DNA from: Shewanella vesiculosa
Lineage (GTDB): Bacteria > Pseudomonadota > Gammaproteobacteria > Enterobacterales > Shewanellaceae
Length of the DNA: 64,000 nucleotides
NCBI RefSeq assembly: GCF_021560015.1
Contig: NZ_CP073588.1
Location: forward strand, 2,666,001-2,730,000
Reading direction: 5' to 3'
Below are positions 1-10,484 of the stretch, one piece after another (positions within the stretch are counted from its first letter, which is position 1; every line of letters starts with the position of its first letter). The notes under the pieces were generated by a model. The model worked only from the letters and a program-made list of their open reading frames with translations. It was not told the origin of the DNA and made no database searches. The translations under genes were made by a program, and so were the position numbers.

Positions 1-471
1 GCTAAACGCTGTAAATGGCCTGGCCAATTACGCTTTAACTGCCCCATGGTTGAAAAAAGCAGTTTACTTGCTAGCGTAAGTGCATTTACCTGGCTAATCA
101 TTTGGGTCATTTTTGACTTAAACTATCAGTATGAAGCCAGCGAACATGCTGTTTATTATGCGTTACTTTACCTACTCACCCTGACTAGCTTATTTATATG
201 GTACCGTTATCGCGTCCCCGCCTTATATCCACTTGCCCTGGTATTAACCAGCATCAGCGCTGCTATTGTGTCACTACTTTCAAGAGCACTATTAGAATCT
301 AACGACTCAATAGCGAGTTTTTTTCTGATTGCTATGGTAGTCGTAGGTGTAACCAGTGGCAGCTTATATTGGCTAAAAAAATGGCAGAAACAGTTCAGCG
401 AAATGGCAAGTCTTGAGCATAAAGACGCGAACGATAGTGATGTTAAAACTGAGGTAGCCGCCGATGAGTAA
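1..471 (+). CDS. Integral membrane protein, 5'-truncated by window edge (probable DUF2157 partner)
   Basis: The reading frame is open from the first base of the window, so the start codon probably lies upstream. An internal ATG at 46 could also serve but has no clear ribosome binding site. The visible part has about four hydrophobic segments and then a charged, acidic C-terminal tail. Its last 8 bases overlap the start of the next gene, and the two genes behind it encode DUF4401 and GDYXXLXY proteins. In many Gammaproteobacteria these two follow a DUF2157 membrane protein, so I infer that this is the end of that protein. The role of the trio is unknown; a membrane complex is a guess. Confidence 0.6.
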   Translation, partial: AKRCKWPGQLRFNCPMVEKSSLLASVSAFTWLIIWVIFDLNYQYEASEHAVYYALLYLLTLTSLFIWYRYRVPALYPLALVLTSISAAIVSLLSRALLESNDSIASFFLIAMVVVGVTSGSLYWLKKWQKQFSEMASLEHKDANDSDVKTEVAADE

Positions 472-1657
472 CCTCAACGCCATGGCATTATGGCAAACGC
501 TGGTTAACCACCAACTGGTAAACACTAATACAGCACCAGAAACCACACTCGCCAGCCCTTGGTACATTATTGCCATGCAAATTATTGGCGGCTGGGTTGC
601 GGCGCTGTTTTTATTGGCCTGTGTGCTAGTCAGTGGATCCATCATTGGCGATATCGACCAATCGTTTATCGGCCTTGGTGCCGCACTAAGTCTAAGCTGT
701 TTAGTTTATTACCGTCTGGGCGCCAATCGGCAAGAGTTTATTCTGCAGATGGTATTTGCATTTAGCATAAGCGGACAAATAATGTGGCTTTTGGGGATTT
801 ACGAATGGCTAGAATCTAGTAATGAGACCCTGATTGCACTTATTTACCTAGTCACGTTTATGATTCACTGGATTATCATTCCTCATAAAACCAACCAATT
901 TGTGGCTGCATTAGCCATGGTGCCTAGCTTTTTGGCTATATTAGTGATTAACCAAGTCACGCTATTAATATTGCCATTATTGCTGCTGAGTTTAGTGGTT
1001 ATTTGGTCGCACGTTTATCGATGGCCGCAGTATTATCAGCGTCTTAGAATGTTAGGTTATGCCATTGCTATTAATTTGCTCCTCGCCAATTTCATGTTAT
1101 CTGATATGGGCGATATCATAGAAAGACCCAGCGTATTGATGGCATTTAACTCCAGCATCAGTGAGTATTTGGCCATTACAATAAGCTTGTTATCTACGCT
1201 ATGGCTGATGAATCACATTGTTAACCTGCTCCATTCCACTACCGATAGCAATACCAATCGAATTGTTAGTGTGCGTCCTCGGAACAAGTTGATGGTGATC
1301 CTCGCGGCAATATTAATCGGCCTACTTTCCATCGTCATGAGCGGATTAAGCGTCGCAGTATTGATGCTCCTGCTGGGCTATTTTTACAACGAACGAAAAT
1401 TAGTCATCATTTCGGTATGTGCCCTACTCGCCTTTATCGGCATGTATTATTACTCACTCCACATCGACTTGTTTGATAAATCTCTGTGGTTAATGGCCAG
1501 CGGCATAGTATTACTAATGCTCAGATTTGCCATAAGTAAAAATGCTAGCGGTAAACGTAAAAATAAGCCTAACAATATCACTGAAAATGGGGCTGAAGTG
1601 AGCGCTATGGTTGAAAGCGGTCAAGTGCCCAGGCCACGTAGTAAGGAGAAAGCATAA
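464..1657 (+). CDS. DUF4401 domain membrane protein
   Basis: This 397-residue polytopic membrane protein has roughly ten hydrophobic segments and a basic C-terminal tail. The first 60 residues look soluble or amphipathic. Its start overlaps the preceding gene by 8 bases and its stop TAA overlaps the next ATG (TAATG), so the three genes are probably translationally coupled. The DUF4401 assignment rests on overall character and on its place between a DUF2157-like and a GDYXXLXY gene. No catalytic motif is visible and the function is unknown. Confidence 0.75.
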   Translation: MSNLNAMALWQTLVNHQLVNTNTAPETTLASPWYIIAMQIIGGWVAALFLLACVLVSGSIIGDIDQSFIGLGAALSLSCLVYYRLGANRQEFILQMVFAFSISGQIMWLLGIYEWLESSNETLIALIYLVTFMIHWIIIPHKTNQFVAALAMVPSFLAILVINQVTLLILPLLLLSLVVIWSHVYRWPQYYQRLRMLGYAIAINLLLANFMLSDMGDIIERPSVLMAFNSSISEYLAITISLLSTLWLMNHIVNLLHSTTDSNTNRIVSVRPRNKLMVILAAILIGLLSIVMSGLSVAVLMLLLGYFYNERKLVIISVCALLAFIGMYYYSLHIDLFDKSLWLMASGIVLLMLRFAISKNASGKRKNKPNNITENGAEVSAMVESGQVPRPRSKEKA

Positions 1658-2184
1658 TGACCTCGAATAACATGGGGGCGCTCAATCCACGTCAGCTGAG
1701 TAAGCGGTCACTTTGGGCTATTATTGTAGCAGTGGTGATACTTGCCCTGATTAACTACAAAATCTATCAACAAGAGCAGCTGTTAGCTAATGGCGATATA
1801 ATCCTGTTCAAACTGGCCCCCGTCGATCCACGCTCCCTAATGCAAGGCGACTATATGGAGCTAAATTATGATATTGCGACTGCGATCAGCTGGTCAGTCG
1901 AGCAAGACTCCGATAACCATGATGGCTTTATGATTGTCACTCTCGACCACAATCGCATTGCCCAATTCGACAGCATTTATAGTGGCGCGGTATTAACACC
2001 CGCCCAGCGACTGGTTCAGTACCGCATTCGTGACGGCAGAGTAAAACTTGCCGGTAACGCATTTTTCTTTAAAGAAGGCCGAGCAGAGGAATTTGCACAA
2101 GCAAAATATAGCGAATGTAGAGTCAATCAAGCAGGACAATTGCTCGTCAGTAACCTGCTCGATAAGGATTTTAAGCGGATTTAA
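1657..2184 (+). CDS. GDYXXLXY domain protein
   Basis: A 175-residue protein with one N-terminal membrane anchor (about residues 18-38) and an extracytoplasmic domain. It carries the defining motif, seen here as GDYMELNYD near residue 64, shortly after the DPRSLMQ stretch that is also typical of the family. It is the third gene of the membrane operon, with a good Shine-Dalgarno (AAGGAGA) just before the TAATG overlap. The molecular function of the family is not established. Confidence 0.85.
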   Translation: MTSNNMGALNPRQLSKRSLWAIIVAVVILALINYKIYQQEQLLANGDIILFKLAPVDPRSLMQGDYMELNYDIATAISWSVEQDSDNHDGFMIVTLDHNRIAQFDSIYSGAVLTPAQRLVQYRIRDGRVKLAGNAFFFKEGRAEEFAQAKYSECRVNQAGQLLVSNLLDKDFKRI

Positions 2185-2212
2185 GCGATGGCGAGTAATG
2201 CTACAAGACAAG

Positions 2213-2362
2213 GTTAAGCATCCTGCGTATCAGAATCAAGGCTAACTTTCGTGGTATCGGGAGGATTAGCATTTTCATTCTTTACAACAATGTGGGCCCA
2301 AGCAACCGACAAACAAAGTCAAAACCTGGATTCCGGCTCAAATGCATTACCGGAATGACAAA
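2213..2362 (+). repeat. Dispersed intergenic repeat, copy 1
   Basis: This segment shares blocks in the same order with 19961-20416: GCATCCTGC.TATCAGA, a CTTTCG block, AGCATTTTCA.TCTTTAC, and the imperfect inverted repeat GGATTCCGGCT...GCATTACCGGAAT. The last is a REP/MITE-like hairpin. Copies outside protein genes suggest a non-coding repeat family, mobilised or not. Confidence 0.6.
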
Positions 2363-2456
2363 GATGTAAGTATTGCCAGAATGACAAAGATGTAAGTATT
2401 GCCAGAATGACAAAGATGTAAGTATTAGCAGAATGACAAGGATGTAAGCATTGCCG
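2353..2456 (+). repeat. Four tandem copies of a 26-bp unit
   Basis: Units begin at 2353, 2379, 2405 and 2431, each starting GAATGACAA(A/G)GATGTAAG. The last copy is the most diverged. A partial fifth unit starts at 2457. The array grows out of the right arm of the REP-like hairpin, so it probably arose by slippage. Confidence 0.9.
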
Positions 2457-2506
2457 GAATGCGTAATGCTAAACGTGGCCCAAATGACGTAATACTTATT
2501 ACTGAG

Positions 2507-2576
2507 TAATGCTTAATGCTTAATGCTTAATGCTTAATGCTTAATGCTTAATGCTTAATGCTTAATGCTTAATGCT
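2507..2576 (+). repeat. Ten perfect tandem copies of the heptamer TAATGCT
   Basis: Ten uninterrupted copies of the 7-bp unit TAATGCT. A length divisible by 7 but not 3 would be phase-variable in a gene, but this array lies between genes, about 40 bases before a terminator. It is a likely variable-number tandem repeat. Confidence 0.95.
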
Positions 2577-2615
2577 TTGCATAAGGATGAAAAAACAAAT
2601 AACCAAACAATAAAA

Positions 2616-2636
2616 AAGGAGCCTAAAAGGCTCCTT
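2616..2636 (-). terminator. Rho-independent terminator of the outer-membrane protein gene
   Basis: A perfect 9-bp stem (AAGGAGCCT / AGGCTCCTT) with a 3-base loop. On the minus strand it is followed by a T run, placing it just after the stop of the gene at 2699. The plus-strand side is also T-rich, so it may act in both directions. Confidence 0.85.
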
Positions 2637-2698
2637 AATTTTTATATTAATCATCGATATATATCAACAATTACATATCAATCGTTTCTAACTAGCGC

Positions 2699-3451
2699 TT
2701 AGAAACGACCAACAACACCCACACCAACAAACAAACCGTCTACGTCAGAATCAAGTACTTTTCCTAGCTCAAATGTAGCTGAAAAAGCATCTGACATACG
2801 TAACCAATAAGCTGTTTTGGCGGTAAAGTTATCGTCTGAACCGTTATCGTCATAACCTAAACCAACAGACCATGATTTAGTTACATACCAATCAGCATTA
2901 ACGTTGAAAATATCGTCAGCATCGGTATGAGTCCACTTAGCACCTAAATCAACACCAGTAGTGTTTTTTAGATCGATAAAGCTGCGAACTTCAAGACCGT
3001 AGATTGAATCAATATCACTACCATCAACATAGAATGCAGCAACTTTTGAGCTGTCGTTGAAGTAGTAACCAAGATCAAGTTGATAAGTGTCAGTATCAAA
3101 ACTACCAACATCGTAACGTTCGATTTTAGCGCCAACAAACCACTTTGAATCGAAAACATAAGTGCCATCAACAGAGAAAATATCAAGGTCGACATCATCT
3201 TGCATTTTATAGCTAGCACCAACATTGGTAGATTGTGCTAAAAAGCCATTTAATGCATATGGACCTTTTTCTTGTGATACAGAGTCAAGATAGAAACGGT
3301 AGTTAAGGTCCCATAGACCATCACCGAATTCTTCAGTATTAGCAGAATATCCTAAACCCGCTTCGTGGTGAAAAGGTGCATCTTGTGCAGCTATAGCTGG
3401 TAAAGCCACAAAACCTAATACTAGTGCTAATGCAGTAACGTTTTTCATCAA
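2699..3451 (-). CDS. Putative outer-membrane beta-barrel protein (porin-like)
   Basis: A 250-residue protein with a typical signal peptide (basic start, hydrophobic core, cleavage after about residue 21 at AIAA). The rest alternates polar and hydrophobic residues as in beta strands, is rich in Asp, Tyr and Gly, and ends in Phe (VGRF), the usual C-terminal signature for barrel assembly by BAM. Acidic loops with repeated D-G-S/D patterns may face outward. It resembles the small putative porins of Shewanella. The transported substrate cannot be read from the sequence. It stands alone, with its own terminator. Confidence 0.75.
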   Translation of the reverse strand: MMKNVTALALVLGFVALPAIAAQDAPFHHEAGLGYSANTEEFGDGLWDLNYRFYLDSVSQEKGPYALNGFLAQSTNVGASYKMQDDVDLDIFSVDGTYVFDSKWFVGAKIERYDVGSFDTDTYQLDLGYYFNDSSKVAAFYVDGSDIDSIYGLEVRSFIDLKNTTGVDLGAKWTHTDADDIFNVNADWYVTKSWSVGLGYDDNGSDDNFTAKTAYWLRMSDAFSATFELGKVLDSDVDGLFVGVGVVGRF

Positions 3452-4077
3452 TCATTCCTTTATTTGATTATTTTACGCTAGGAGGTTCAAGCAGATATAA
3501 AGCATGGATAAATCATCAAAAGTGGGGGTTATCCATTAACTCAAATGTAGCCTAACCTTACCGTCGGGCTAACCTGCTTTCCTAGCGGCGCATACTCTAA
3601 AGTAATGAAGGGCTAAAATAAACAAACAAAATGAAGTTATTGATATTTTTCAACAAAATACATCACACATAATGTATTAAGCGCTGCCAACACCTACTTT
3701 AGCAATAGAGAAAAACGTAACAAAATCGTCAACTGAACGTTAATTTAAAACACACAGTAAATAATATCATCAATAACCACGAGGATAATCAAACGAAACT
3801 TGGACATAACAGCGGTTTTAGCTCTGCAACCAAGCGCTGTAATTACGGAGCAAATTGAACAGCTGTGTCTAAATAGAAATAGACAGCAGCAATTTAAATT
3901 GCTGCAACTCGGTGAGGATATTATTTCTACAGATTCTGGGGATTAACATTACGATCTATTGCATGGTTCACATCACGTTCAAGGGCGACAACAGCCTGCT
4001 TGTTAAGCATTTGATTTATGTCGATGATCGCTATAGGTTATTGTCATTACATCAATTTTATCTATCTGGAAACGTCA
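3452..4077. other. Intergenic region upstream of the outer-membrane protein and broken hydrolase
   Basis: No supported gene. It should hold the promoter of the minus-strand barrel protein and of the plus-strand hydrolase. The only clear structure is a 20-bp palindrome at 3886-3905. A 60-codon frame at 3912-4094 has no family likeness and overlaps the hydrolase start. Confidence 0.6.
3886..3905. repeat. Perfect 20-bp palindrome
   Basis: GCAGCAATTT followed by its exact complement. No T run follows, so it is not a normal terminator. It could be an operator or a relic. Confidence 0.6.
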
Positions 4078-5270
4078 ATGTCGACTGTGTTTAAGTTCAT
4101 CAAAGCTGTCTTATTAAGCATTTTTATTATTGTCATCATCCTTGTCGCGTTTAATTGGCAAAGCGTTACTCGCTTACAGCGTGGTCAGCTTATTTGATGA
4201 GGCACTCGTGGTAGATAATTTTTCCAATATGAAGAATGTCTTTTTTAACAAAAAAATCGTCACACAAGGCGATCCCTATGTGTTCGACGTCGACTTAGCC
4301 GCCTTACCTGAATCATTTCGTTATAGAGGCCACGTCACTAACACTGATGATTTTCTCACTCGTAGGGCAACAACAGCATTACTGGTACTTAAAGACGACA
4401 AAATAACCTTTGAGCAATATTTTCTCGGCACGAAAAGTGATGACAAACGCATCTCGTGGTCAATGGCCAAATCATTTGTGTCGATATTGTTCGGTATGCA
4501 GGTTGATGCTGGCAAGATTGATATCGAAAAAAACCGTCGGCTTTTATCTGCCCGAGCTTGCCACATCTGGTTATGGTAATGTCAAAGTGAAACACGTACT
4601 GCAAATGTCATCTGGAGTTAAGTGGAACGAAGACTACCTAGACTTCTACTCTGACATTAATAAAATGGGCCGGGTACTGGCGATTGGCGGCTCGTTAGAT
4701 CAAATGACCAGCGAACTGGTTAATGAGTCAGCTCCAGGCCAAGCATTTCATTATGTCAGCATGGACACCCACGTTATTGGCATGATACTCAGGCGAGTGA
4801 GCGGTAAATCATTAGTCGAGCTTTTACAGCAAAATATTTGGAACACCATTGGCATGGAAAGCGATGCCTATTGGCTTACCGACTCCCAGGGCACTGCCTT
4901 TGCCTTAGGCGGCTTAAATGTTACTACCCGTGACTACGCCCGCTTTGGCCGCTTATTACTGAACAATGGTGCATTTAATGGTAAGCAAATCGTGTCAGCA
5001 GCCTGGATTAAAGCCGCCACCACACCACAAGCTGATTACCTACAACCTCAAGTCGGCAAATTAGGTTATGGCTATCAAATTTGGCTACCGCCAGAAGCCG
5101 AACAAGGTGAATTTTTCTGTGTCGGCGTATACGGGCAATATATTTATGTAAACCAAAAACACAATGTAGTGATAGTTAAAAACAGCGCCGATTTGGGCTT
5201 TCTTGATGAGTTGAATTCAAAACAAGAAACCATCGCATTTTTCCGTGAAATTGTGGCGTCATTGCAATAA
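4078..5270 (+). pseudogene. Serine hydrolase (class C beta-lactamase family), two frameshifts
   Basis: The gene reads through three frames. Frame one starts at ATG 4078 with a membrane anchor and stops at 4197. Frame two carries the middle part to 4579, including the SxxK nucleophile motif SMAK in a KRISWSMAKSF context. Frame three runs to 5270. The first break, near 4180, fits loss of a GT pair (or gain of one base). The second lies at G-A7-CC near 4527-4535, where six A would give IEKTVGFYLPE. Joined, the protein would have about 397 residues, as in 6-aminohexanoate-dimer-hydrolase-like esterases. Either a decayed gene or a sequence with two indel errors. Its last 95 bp are duplicated at 9354-9448. 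Confidence 0.85.
5176..5270 (+). repeat. Direct repeat, left copy (3' end of serine hydrolase)
   Basis: These 95 bases recur at 9354-9448 in the same orientation with two mismatches. Both copies end at the hydrolase stop codon, after which the sequences differ. The pair brackets the protease block. Confidence 0.95.
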
Positions 5271-5687
5271 AAGGCTTCGACAAAATAACGCTTAGATACA
5301 ATAGCACCTAAATAAGTGGCACCCACATAGCCAAACCATCCACATGGTCGGGGGGAAACTCAGCCTCGACTATCATTTCCTACCGTTCAACGTTAGCCCA
5401 TACACTAGGTTTGAAAGCCCTCCCCCATAGTGTGATCTTGCCAAAGCCTTTCTATATTAGTGAACACAGATGTTGGCTATTAGGAAAAAGTTTACTTTAC
5501 CCAACTGAATTCAAAGCCCGCTATCTAGTGATTTATTTTTCCTATTGGAGAAGATTTATCTGTGATTACGGACGAGCTCCAAACGACCAACTAAATTAGT
5601 AGTTGCTGTAATCGATAAATTAGGCATAAACTCGAATTGAAACAAGGATGCAACATAAAAACAACATCAAAAAAAAGGACAACCTTA
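5271..5687. other. Intergenic region before the M35 protease
   Basis: Nothing clearly functional is visible. A 62-codon frame at 5411-5599 shows no family likeness. The region should contain the protease promoter; a purine-rich ribosome binding site (AAAAGGAC) lies at about 5674-5680. Confidence 0.5.
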
Positions 5688-6779
5688 ATGAACAACATAA
5701 GTAAACTATCCGCTCTTACCTTAACACTAGCACTTTGCAGCACCAGTGCTCTTGCCGATGGAATTAGTGCAAGTTTAGAAATGAGTAAACAAGACTATCA
5801 AGCCAGTGAAGACGTCATGGTACGTGTCACCTTGACCAATGATGAAAAAGTCCCGGTAAAAATCCTTAAATGGTATACCGCTGCCGATGGTGTTGAAGAG
5901 GCTCTATTTAAAGTCGTTGTTGACGGCGAAGAGCTTCACTATTTGGGCGCCCACTACAAACGTCCAGCGCCAAGTAAAAACGACTATATCAAGTTAAAGT
6001 CGGGGGAAAGCGTATCTTATGATGTCGAGTTATCATCCATTTATGATATGTCTGAAACGGGTAACTACGAAGTCAGCTATAACGTCAGTTCAATGCAACT
6101 ATTCGCCCCTAACCCGGGGCAAGAAAAGAAACTAGCTCGTTTAGGTATAGATGGTATCAACTCAAGCAATGTAGATTTTTATCTTGAAGGTCGTGAGTTT
6201 AAAGGCGGCGCGAACAAAGGTAAACCGGGAACTGGCGATGGTGGTGGAACAACACCGGGAGGCATTAGCTTCACAGGTCGCTGCAGCAACACGCAACAAA
6301 CTGATATTTTATCAGGTTTAGCTGCGGCAAAATCAATGGCAGCCAACAGCAAATCTTACCTTCAAGGTACTAATGATAAAGCAGGCTCAGTGCGTTACAA
6401 CACATGGTTTGGTAATTATGATGCTAGCCGATGGAATACGGTCACAGGTAACTTCAGTAATATCGATAGCACCTTAAACAATGAAGCACTAACGTTCGAT
6501 TGTAGCTGTAAGAAAAGTTATTTTGCTTATGTTTACCCGACACAACCTTACAAAATTTACATGTGTAATGCATTCTGGTCTGCGCCGACAACTGGCACTG
6601 ATTCAAAAGGCGGTACTATTATCCATGAAACCAGCCATTTCAACGTCGTCGCGGGAACAGATGACGTGGTTTACGGCCAAAGTGGTGCCAAGTCATTAGC
6701 TATTAGTAATCCGGCTCAAGCGATTCAAAACGCTGATAGTCACGAATACTTTGCTGAAAATACCCCATTCCAAAACTAA
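5688..6779 (+). CDS. Secreted M35 (aspzincin) metalloendopeptidase with pro-domain
   Basis: A 363-residue preproprotein. I chose ATG 5688 because it follows a ribosome binding site and begins a clean signal peptide ending SALADG; an in-frame start at 5637 would add 17 polar residues. Residues about 24-175 form an Ig-like pro-domain, then a Gly/Pro/Lys-rich linker, then the catalytic domain. The zinc motif HETSH is at 313-317 and the aspzincin GTDDVVYG motif at 323-330, with Asp325 as the probable third ligand. The nearest known types are peptidyl-Lys metalloendopeptidases and Aeromonas AsaP1. It is followed by a terminator and by a gene for a stand-alone copy of its pro-domain. Confidence 0.9.
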   Translation: MNNISKLSALTLTLALCSTSALADGISASLEMSKQDYQASEDVMVRVTLTNDEKVPVKILKWYTAADGVEEALFKVVVDGEELHYLGAHYKRPAPSKNDYIKLKSGESVSYDVELSSIYDMSETGNYEVSYNVSSMQLFAPNPGQEKKLARLGIDGINSSNVDFYLEGREFKGGANKGKPGTGDGGGTTPGGISFTGRCSNTQQTDILSGLAAAKSMAANSKSYLQGTNDKAGSVRYNTWFGNYDASRWNTVTGNFSNIDSTLNNEALTFDCSCKKSYFAYVYPTQPYKIYMCNAFWSAPTTGTDSKGGTIIHETSHFNVVAGTDDVVYGQSGAKSLAISNPAQAIQNADSHEYFAENTPFQN

Positions 6780-6808
6780 AAGGCTTTGTGAATAACCTTT
6801 TCAACTGT

Positions 6809-6831
6809 GGCGGAGTTTCTCCGCCCTTTTT
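6809..6831 (+). terminator. Terminator after the M35 protease gene
   Basis: A 7-bp GC-rich stem (GGCGGAG / CTCCGCC) with loop TTT, followed by CTTTTT. It separates the protease from the orphan pro-domain gene 42 bases further on. Confidence 0.85.
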
Positions 6832-6872
6832 AACTATAATCACTATACCTATTCAGCCTAGATTAATTTCTT

Positions 6873-7337
6873 ATGAGCAGAACCTCCCAGCGTTTTCAAT
6901 TTCGTCCTTTGCTGCCCCGTATACTATTAACCAGTATGTTAATCGTTAGCCACAACACTCAAGGAAATAGTGAAATGAACGAACCGGTTCAATGCTCTCT
7001 TAATACCACGTCCAAAATCGGACAGCTGCAATTCTCAGTAAGCAATGCTGGCACTACTGGCTGGCAATTTCTTAGCTGGAATACGCCTTTTGATGCATGG
7101 TTTAGCCAATTTATGACGATTACTAGAGGTGGGACGGCCATCGAATACCAAGGCGCTCTCGCCAAGCGAGCTAAACCGCAAAGCGAAGACTTTATCCAGC
7201 TCAATCCAATGCAAACAGTCATCGCCTACCTCGATTTAACACAAGCCTATAGGCTTACAGGCCACTATAAAATAACTCTCTCCCCCCATAGTATTAGAAG
7301 CTCTGCCGACAAACATGCCGACCTTAAACTCAATTGA
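6873..7337 (+). CDS. Stand-alone secreted pro-domain-like protein (possible protease inhibitor)
   Basis: A 154-residue protein with an N-terminal export signal (hydrophobic core around residues 13-27) and a single domain of about 110 residues. This domain aligns by eye with the pro-domain of the M35 protease next door: both have a FLSW/ILKW strand, a GALAKR/GAHYKR turn, a PQSEDFIQL/PSKNDYIKL stretch, and a final TGHYKI/TGNYEV strand. There is no catalytic domain. Since pro-domains of this kind keep the enzyme inactive, a trans-acting inhibitor or folding helper is a reasonable inference. No strong ribosome binding site precedes ATG 6873, so the exact start is uncertain. Confidence 0.7.
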   Translation: MSRTSQRFQFRPLLPRILLTSMLIVSHNTQGNSEMNEPVQCSLNTTSKIGQLQFSVSNAGTTGWQFLSWNTPFDAWFSQFMTITRGGTAIEYQGALAKRAKPQSEDFIQLNPMQTVIAYLDLTQAYRLTGHYKITLSPHSIRSSADKHADLKLN

Positions 7338-7450
7338 ACAGCCTTCCTATAAGCTTCAATGCAACTCACTCATGCTTGAAATTGACTAGTCCATCTCATA
7401 AATACAGCGATAAAATAAAACGGCCAGAGTAAAGGTTATAATTTCCAACA

Positions 7451-7484
7451 AAAAATGCCGCTCACTTAAGTGAACGGCATTTTT
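7451..7484 (-). terminator. Bidirectional terminator between pro-domain gene and M4 protease
   Basis: Long hairpin whose arms are AAAAATGCCG and CGGCATTTTT, enclosing TCACTT/AAGTGA with one C/A mismatch. T runs lie on both strands. It serves the convergent genes on either side. Confidence 0.9.
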
Positions 7485-7517
7485 ATATTAATGGGCTTTT
7501 AAATCAGTACCATAAAT

Positions 7518-9020
<1,503 letters not shown>

Positions 9021-9353
9021 CTATTTTAGTGATTTTTATACTGGATAAACTGCATTCAGTAGTTACAAATTGTCACAAAAATAGCCGTACAGCAATATAC
9101 TATGTAAAATAAATGTTAATGAATAGTTTTTCATTTATGTGCAACCACGTTAGATGAAGCTGCTTCACAATTATTTGATTACTTGTCTGTAATAACCCAT
9201 TCAGCCCAATCCTGACAAGCGTATAAAAAACTATTTAAACAATGATATAGAATAATACTGACTCGTTAACATGGTCTAAAAACGCTCACTTTTATCATAT
9301 CCAACAGCGTGTATAACCAAATAGCTCCTTATTAAGTAACAACATAGTAATCA

Positions 9354-9448
9354 TTAAAAACAGCGCCGATTTGGGCTTTCTTGATGAGTTGAATTCAAAA
9401 CAAGAAACCATCGCGTTTTTCCGTGAAATTGTAGCGTCATTGCAATAA
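9354..9448 (+). repeat. Direct repeat, right copy (orphan 3' end of serine hydrolase)
   Basis: Matches 5176-5270 at 93 of 95 positions and includes the stop codon. About 20 bases upstream also look weakly related, then the likeness ends. It has no start of its own and is a gene remnant. Confidence 0.95.
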
Positions 9449-9515
9449 ACATGGTCACTGACTTACCCACGGTTCATTTAAGTGATTAAGGCTAAAGCTG
9501 CATTTTTCAACCAAC

Positions 9516-9550
9516 AAAAAGTGAGGTAGGTTCTGCCCACCCCACTTTTT
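9516..9550 (-). terminator. Terminator of the AraC-family gene
   Basis: A 15-bp stem with G-U pairs when read on the minus strand, ending in a T run. Arms run from AAAAAGTG to CACTTTTT. It lies 10 bases beyond the regulator's stop codon. Confidence 0.85.
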
Positions 9551-9560
9551 GTAACCGCAA

Positions 9561-10484
9561 TTAAATGGTCTTAACTTTGACATGAATTTCCATCTCAACA
9601 TAACCGTCAACTCTGGCGTCATTCAAATAATGTTCTAACATCGGAAAATTATCAGGTTCAAATCCGCTATTTGGCAACCAATCAGAGTACAGACCCAGTT
9701 GAGCCTTGATCGTGTCTTCAGGGGTGCCTTTAAAATAAAGTACTGCATACTTACCTTTGGGGATTTCTGATGTGGTAAACGGAGGATTAACCTTTATGTT
9801 GTTACCAATGACTATCGCAGCATCATAACGGCATTTATCCGCTGGCGTTATCGTTGGATTATCATAAGCAAATGCAAAACGTTGTTGCGCATCTTGCGTT
9901 ATGCCATTGCTTGCTGCCCAATCAATCAGTTTGTCCCATGCGGTATATATCGACTCAGGTTCATAACCGCGTTTTGAAGCCAAAATACATACACGTCGGC
10001 TATCAAAATCTCTCACTTCCACTTTCATATTGGTATCCTCTAAATTAGGGCTCTTCGTCACCTCATTGGTGATACGACTAGGATACAAATCAGCAGGGCA
10101 AAACACTTTTCCATACTTGCTGTATATTTTTCCAATCTTGCTATCTTTTATTTTATCTGGGTTTCTTATTTCAGTCGGGCTAAAGCCAAAATAGAGTTTT
10201 ACCGCTTTAGAAAAGTTAGCACTGGATGAAAAACCACAGTCTAACGCCACCTGAGTAATAGGCAGTTGAGTTTTAAAAATCAGTATGTTGACCGCCTTCT
10301 CAAGCCTGCGGCGCACAATGTAATCATTAACTGTCTCCCCCATAATGGCAGAGAAAATACGATGAAAATGATAAGGCGAAAAATAGCTGACGTTTGCCAC
10401 TTCGGTTAATGAAATCTGGTTAGTCAGATTAGCCTCAATATATTGAAGCACGCGATCGATCCGTACTTGGTATTCTTTATTCAT
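9561..10484 (-). CDS. AraC-family regulator with GyrI-like effector-binding domain
   Basis: A 307-residue protein of the Rob-like architecture. Residues about 5-105 are the AraC DNA-binding domain with two helix-turn-helix motifs, including YFSPYHFHRIFS and the ALDCGFSSSANFSKAVKLYFGFSP signature region. Residues about 150-305 are a GyrI-like (SOUL-fold) ligand-binding domain ending in EMEIHVKVK. Such proteins bind hydrophobic or drug-like molecules and activate efflux or stress genes. No target gene is evident next to it. Confidence 0.9.
   Translation of the reverse strand: MNKEYQVRIDRVLQYIEANLTNQISLTEVANVSYFSPYHFHRIFSAIMGETVNDYIVRRRLEKAVNILIFKTQLPITQVALDCGFSSSANFSKAVKLYFGFSPTEIRNPDKIKDSKIGKIYSKYGKVFCPADLYPSRITNEVTKSPNLEDTNMKVEVRDFDSRRVCILASKRGYEPESIYTAWDKLIDWAASNGITQDAQQRFAFAYDNPTITPADKCRYDAAIVIGNNIKVNPPFTTSEIPKGKYAVLYFKGTPEDTIKAQLGLYSDWLPNSGFEPDNFPMLEHYLNDARVDGYVEMEIHVKVKTI

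Larger units (their letters stand above)
2185..2698. other. Repeat-rich intergenic region
   Basis: No convincing gene is present. The stretch holds a degenerate dispersed repeat (about 2213-2362) related to one near 19.96-20.42 kb, a 26-bp tandem repeat, a heptanucleotide tandem repeat, and a terminator for the minus-strand gene at 2699. A 65-codon frame at 2048-2245 is a shadow of the preceding gene. Confidence 0.8.

Noticed and set aside
2353..2456. CRISPR array
   Set aside because: The 26-bp units are directly adjacent with no spacers and no cas genes are nearby.
3912..4094. 60-codon frame before the broken hydrolase
   Set aside because: It overlaps the hydrolase start and shows no family features.
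5411..5599. 62-codon frame before the M35 protease
   Set aside because: No ribosome binding site, no recognisable features.
9354..9448. Small gene ending in the hydrolase C terminus
   Set aside because: It has no start codon or domain of its own; it is a duplicated gene end.
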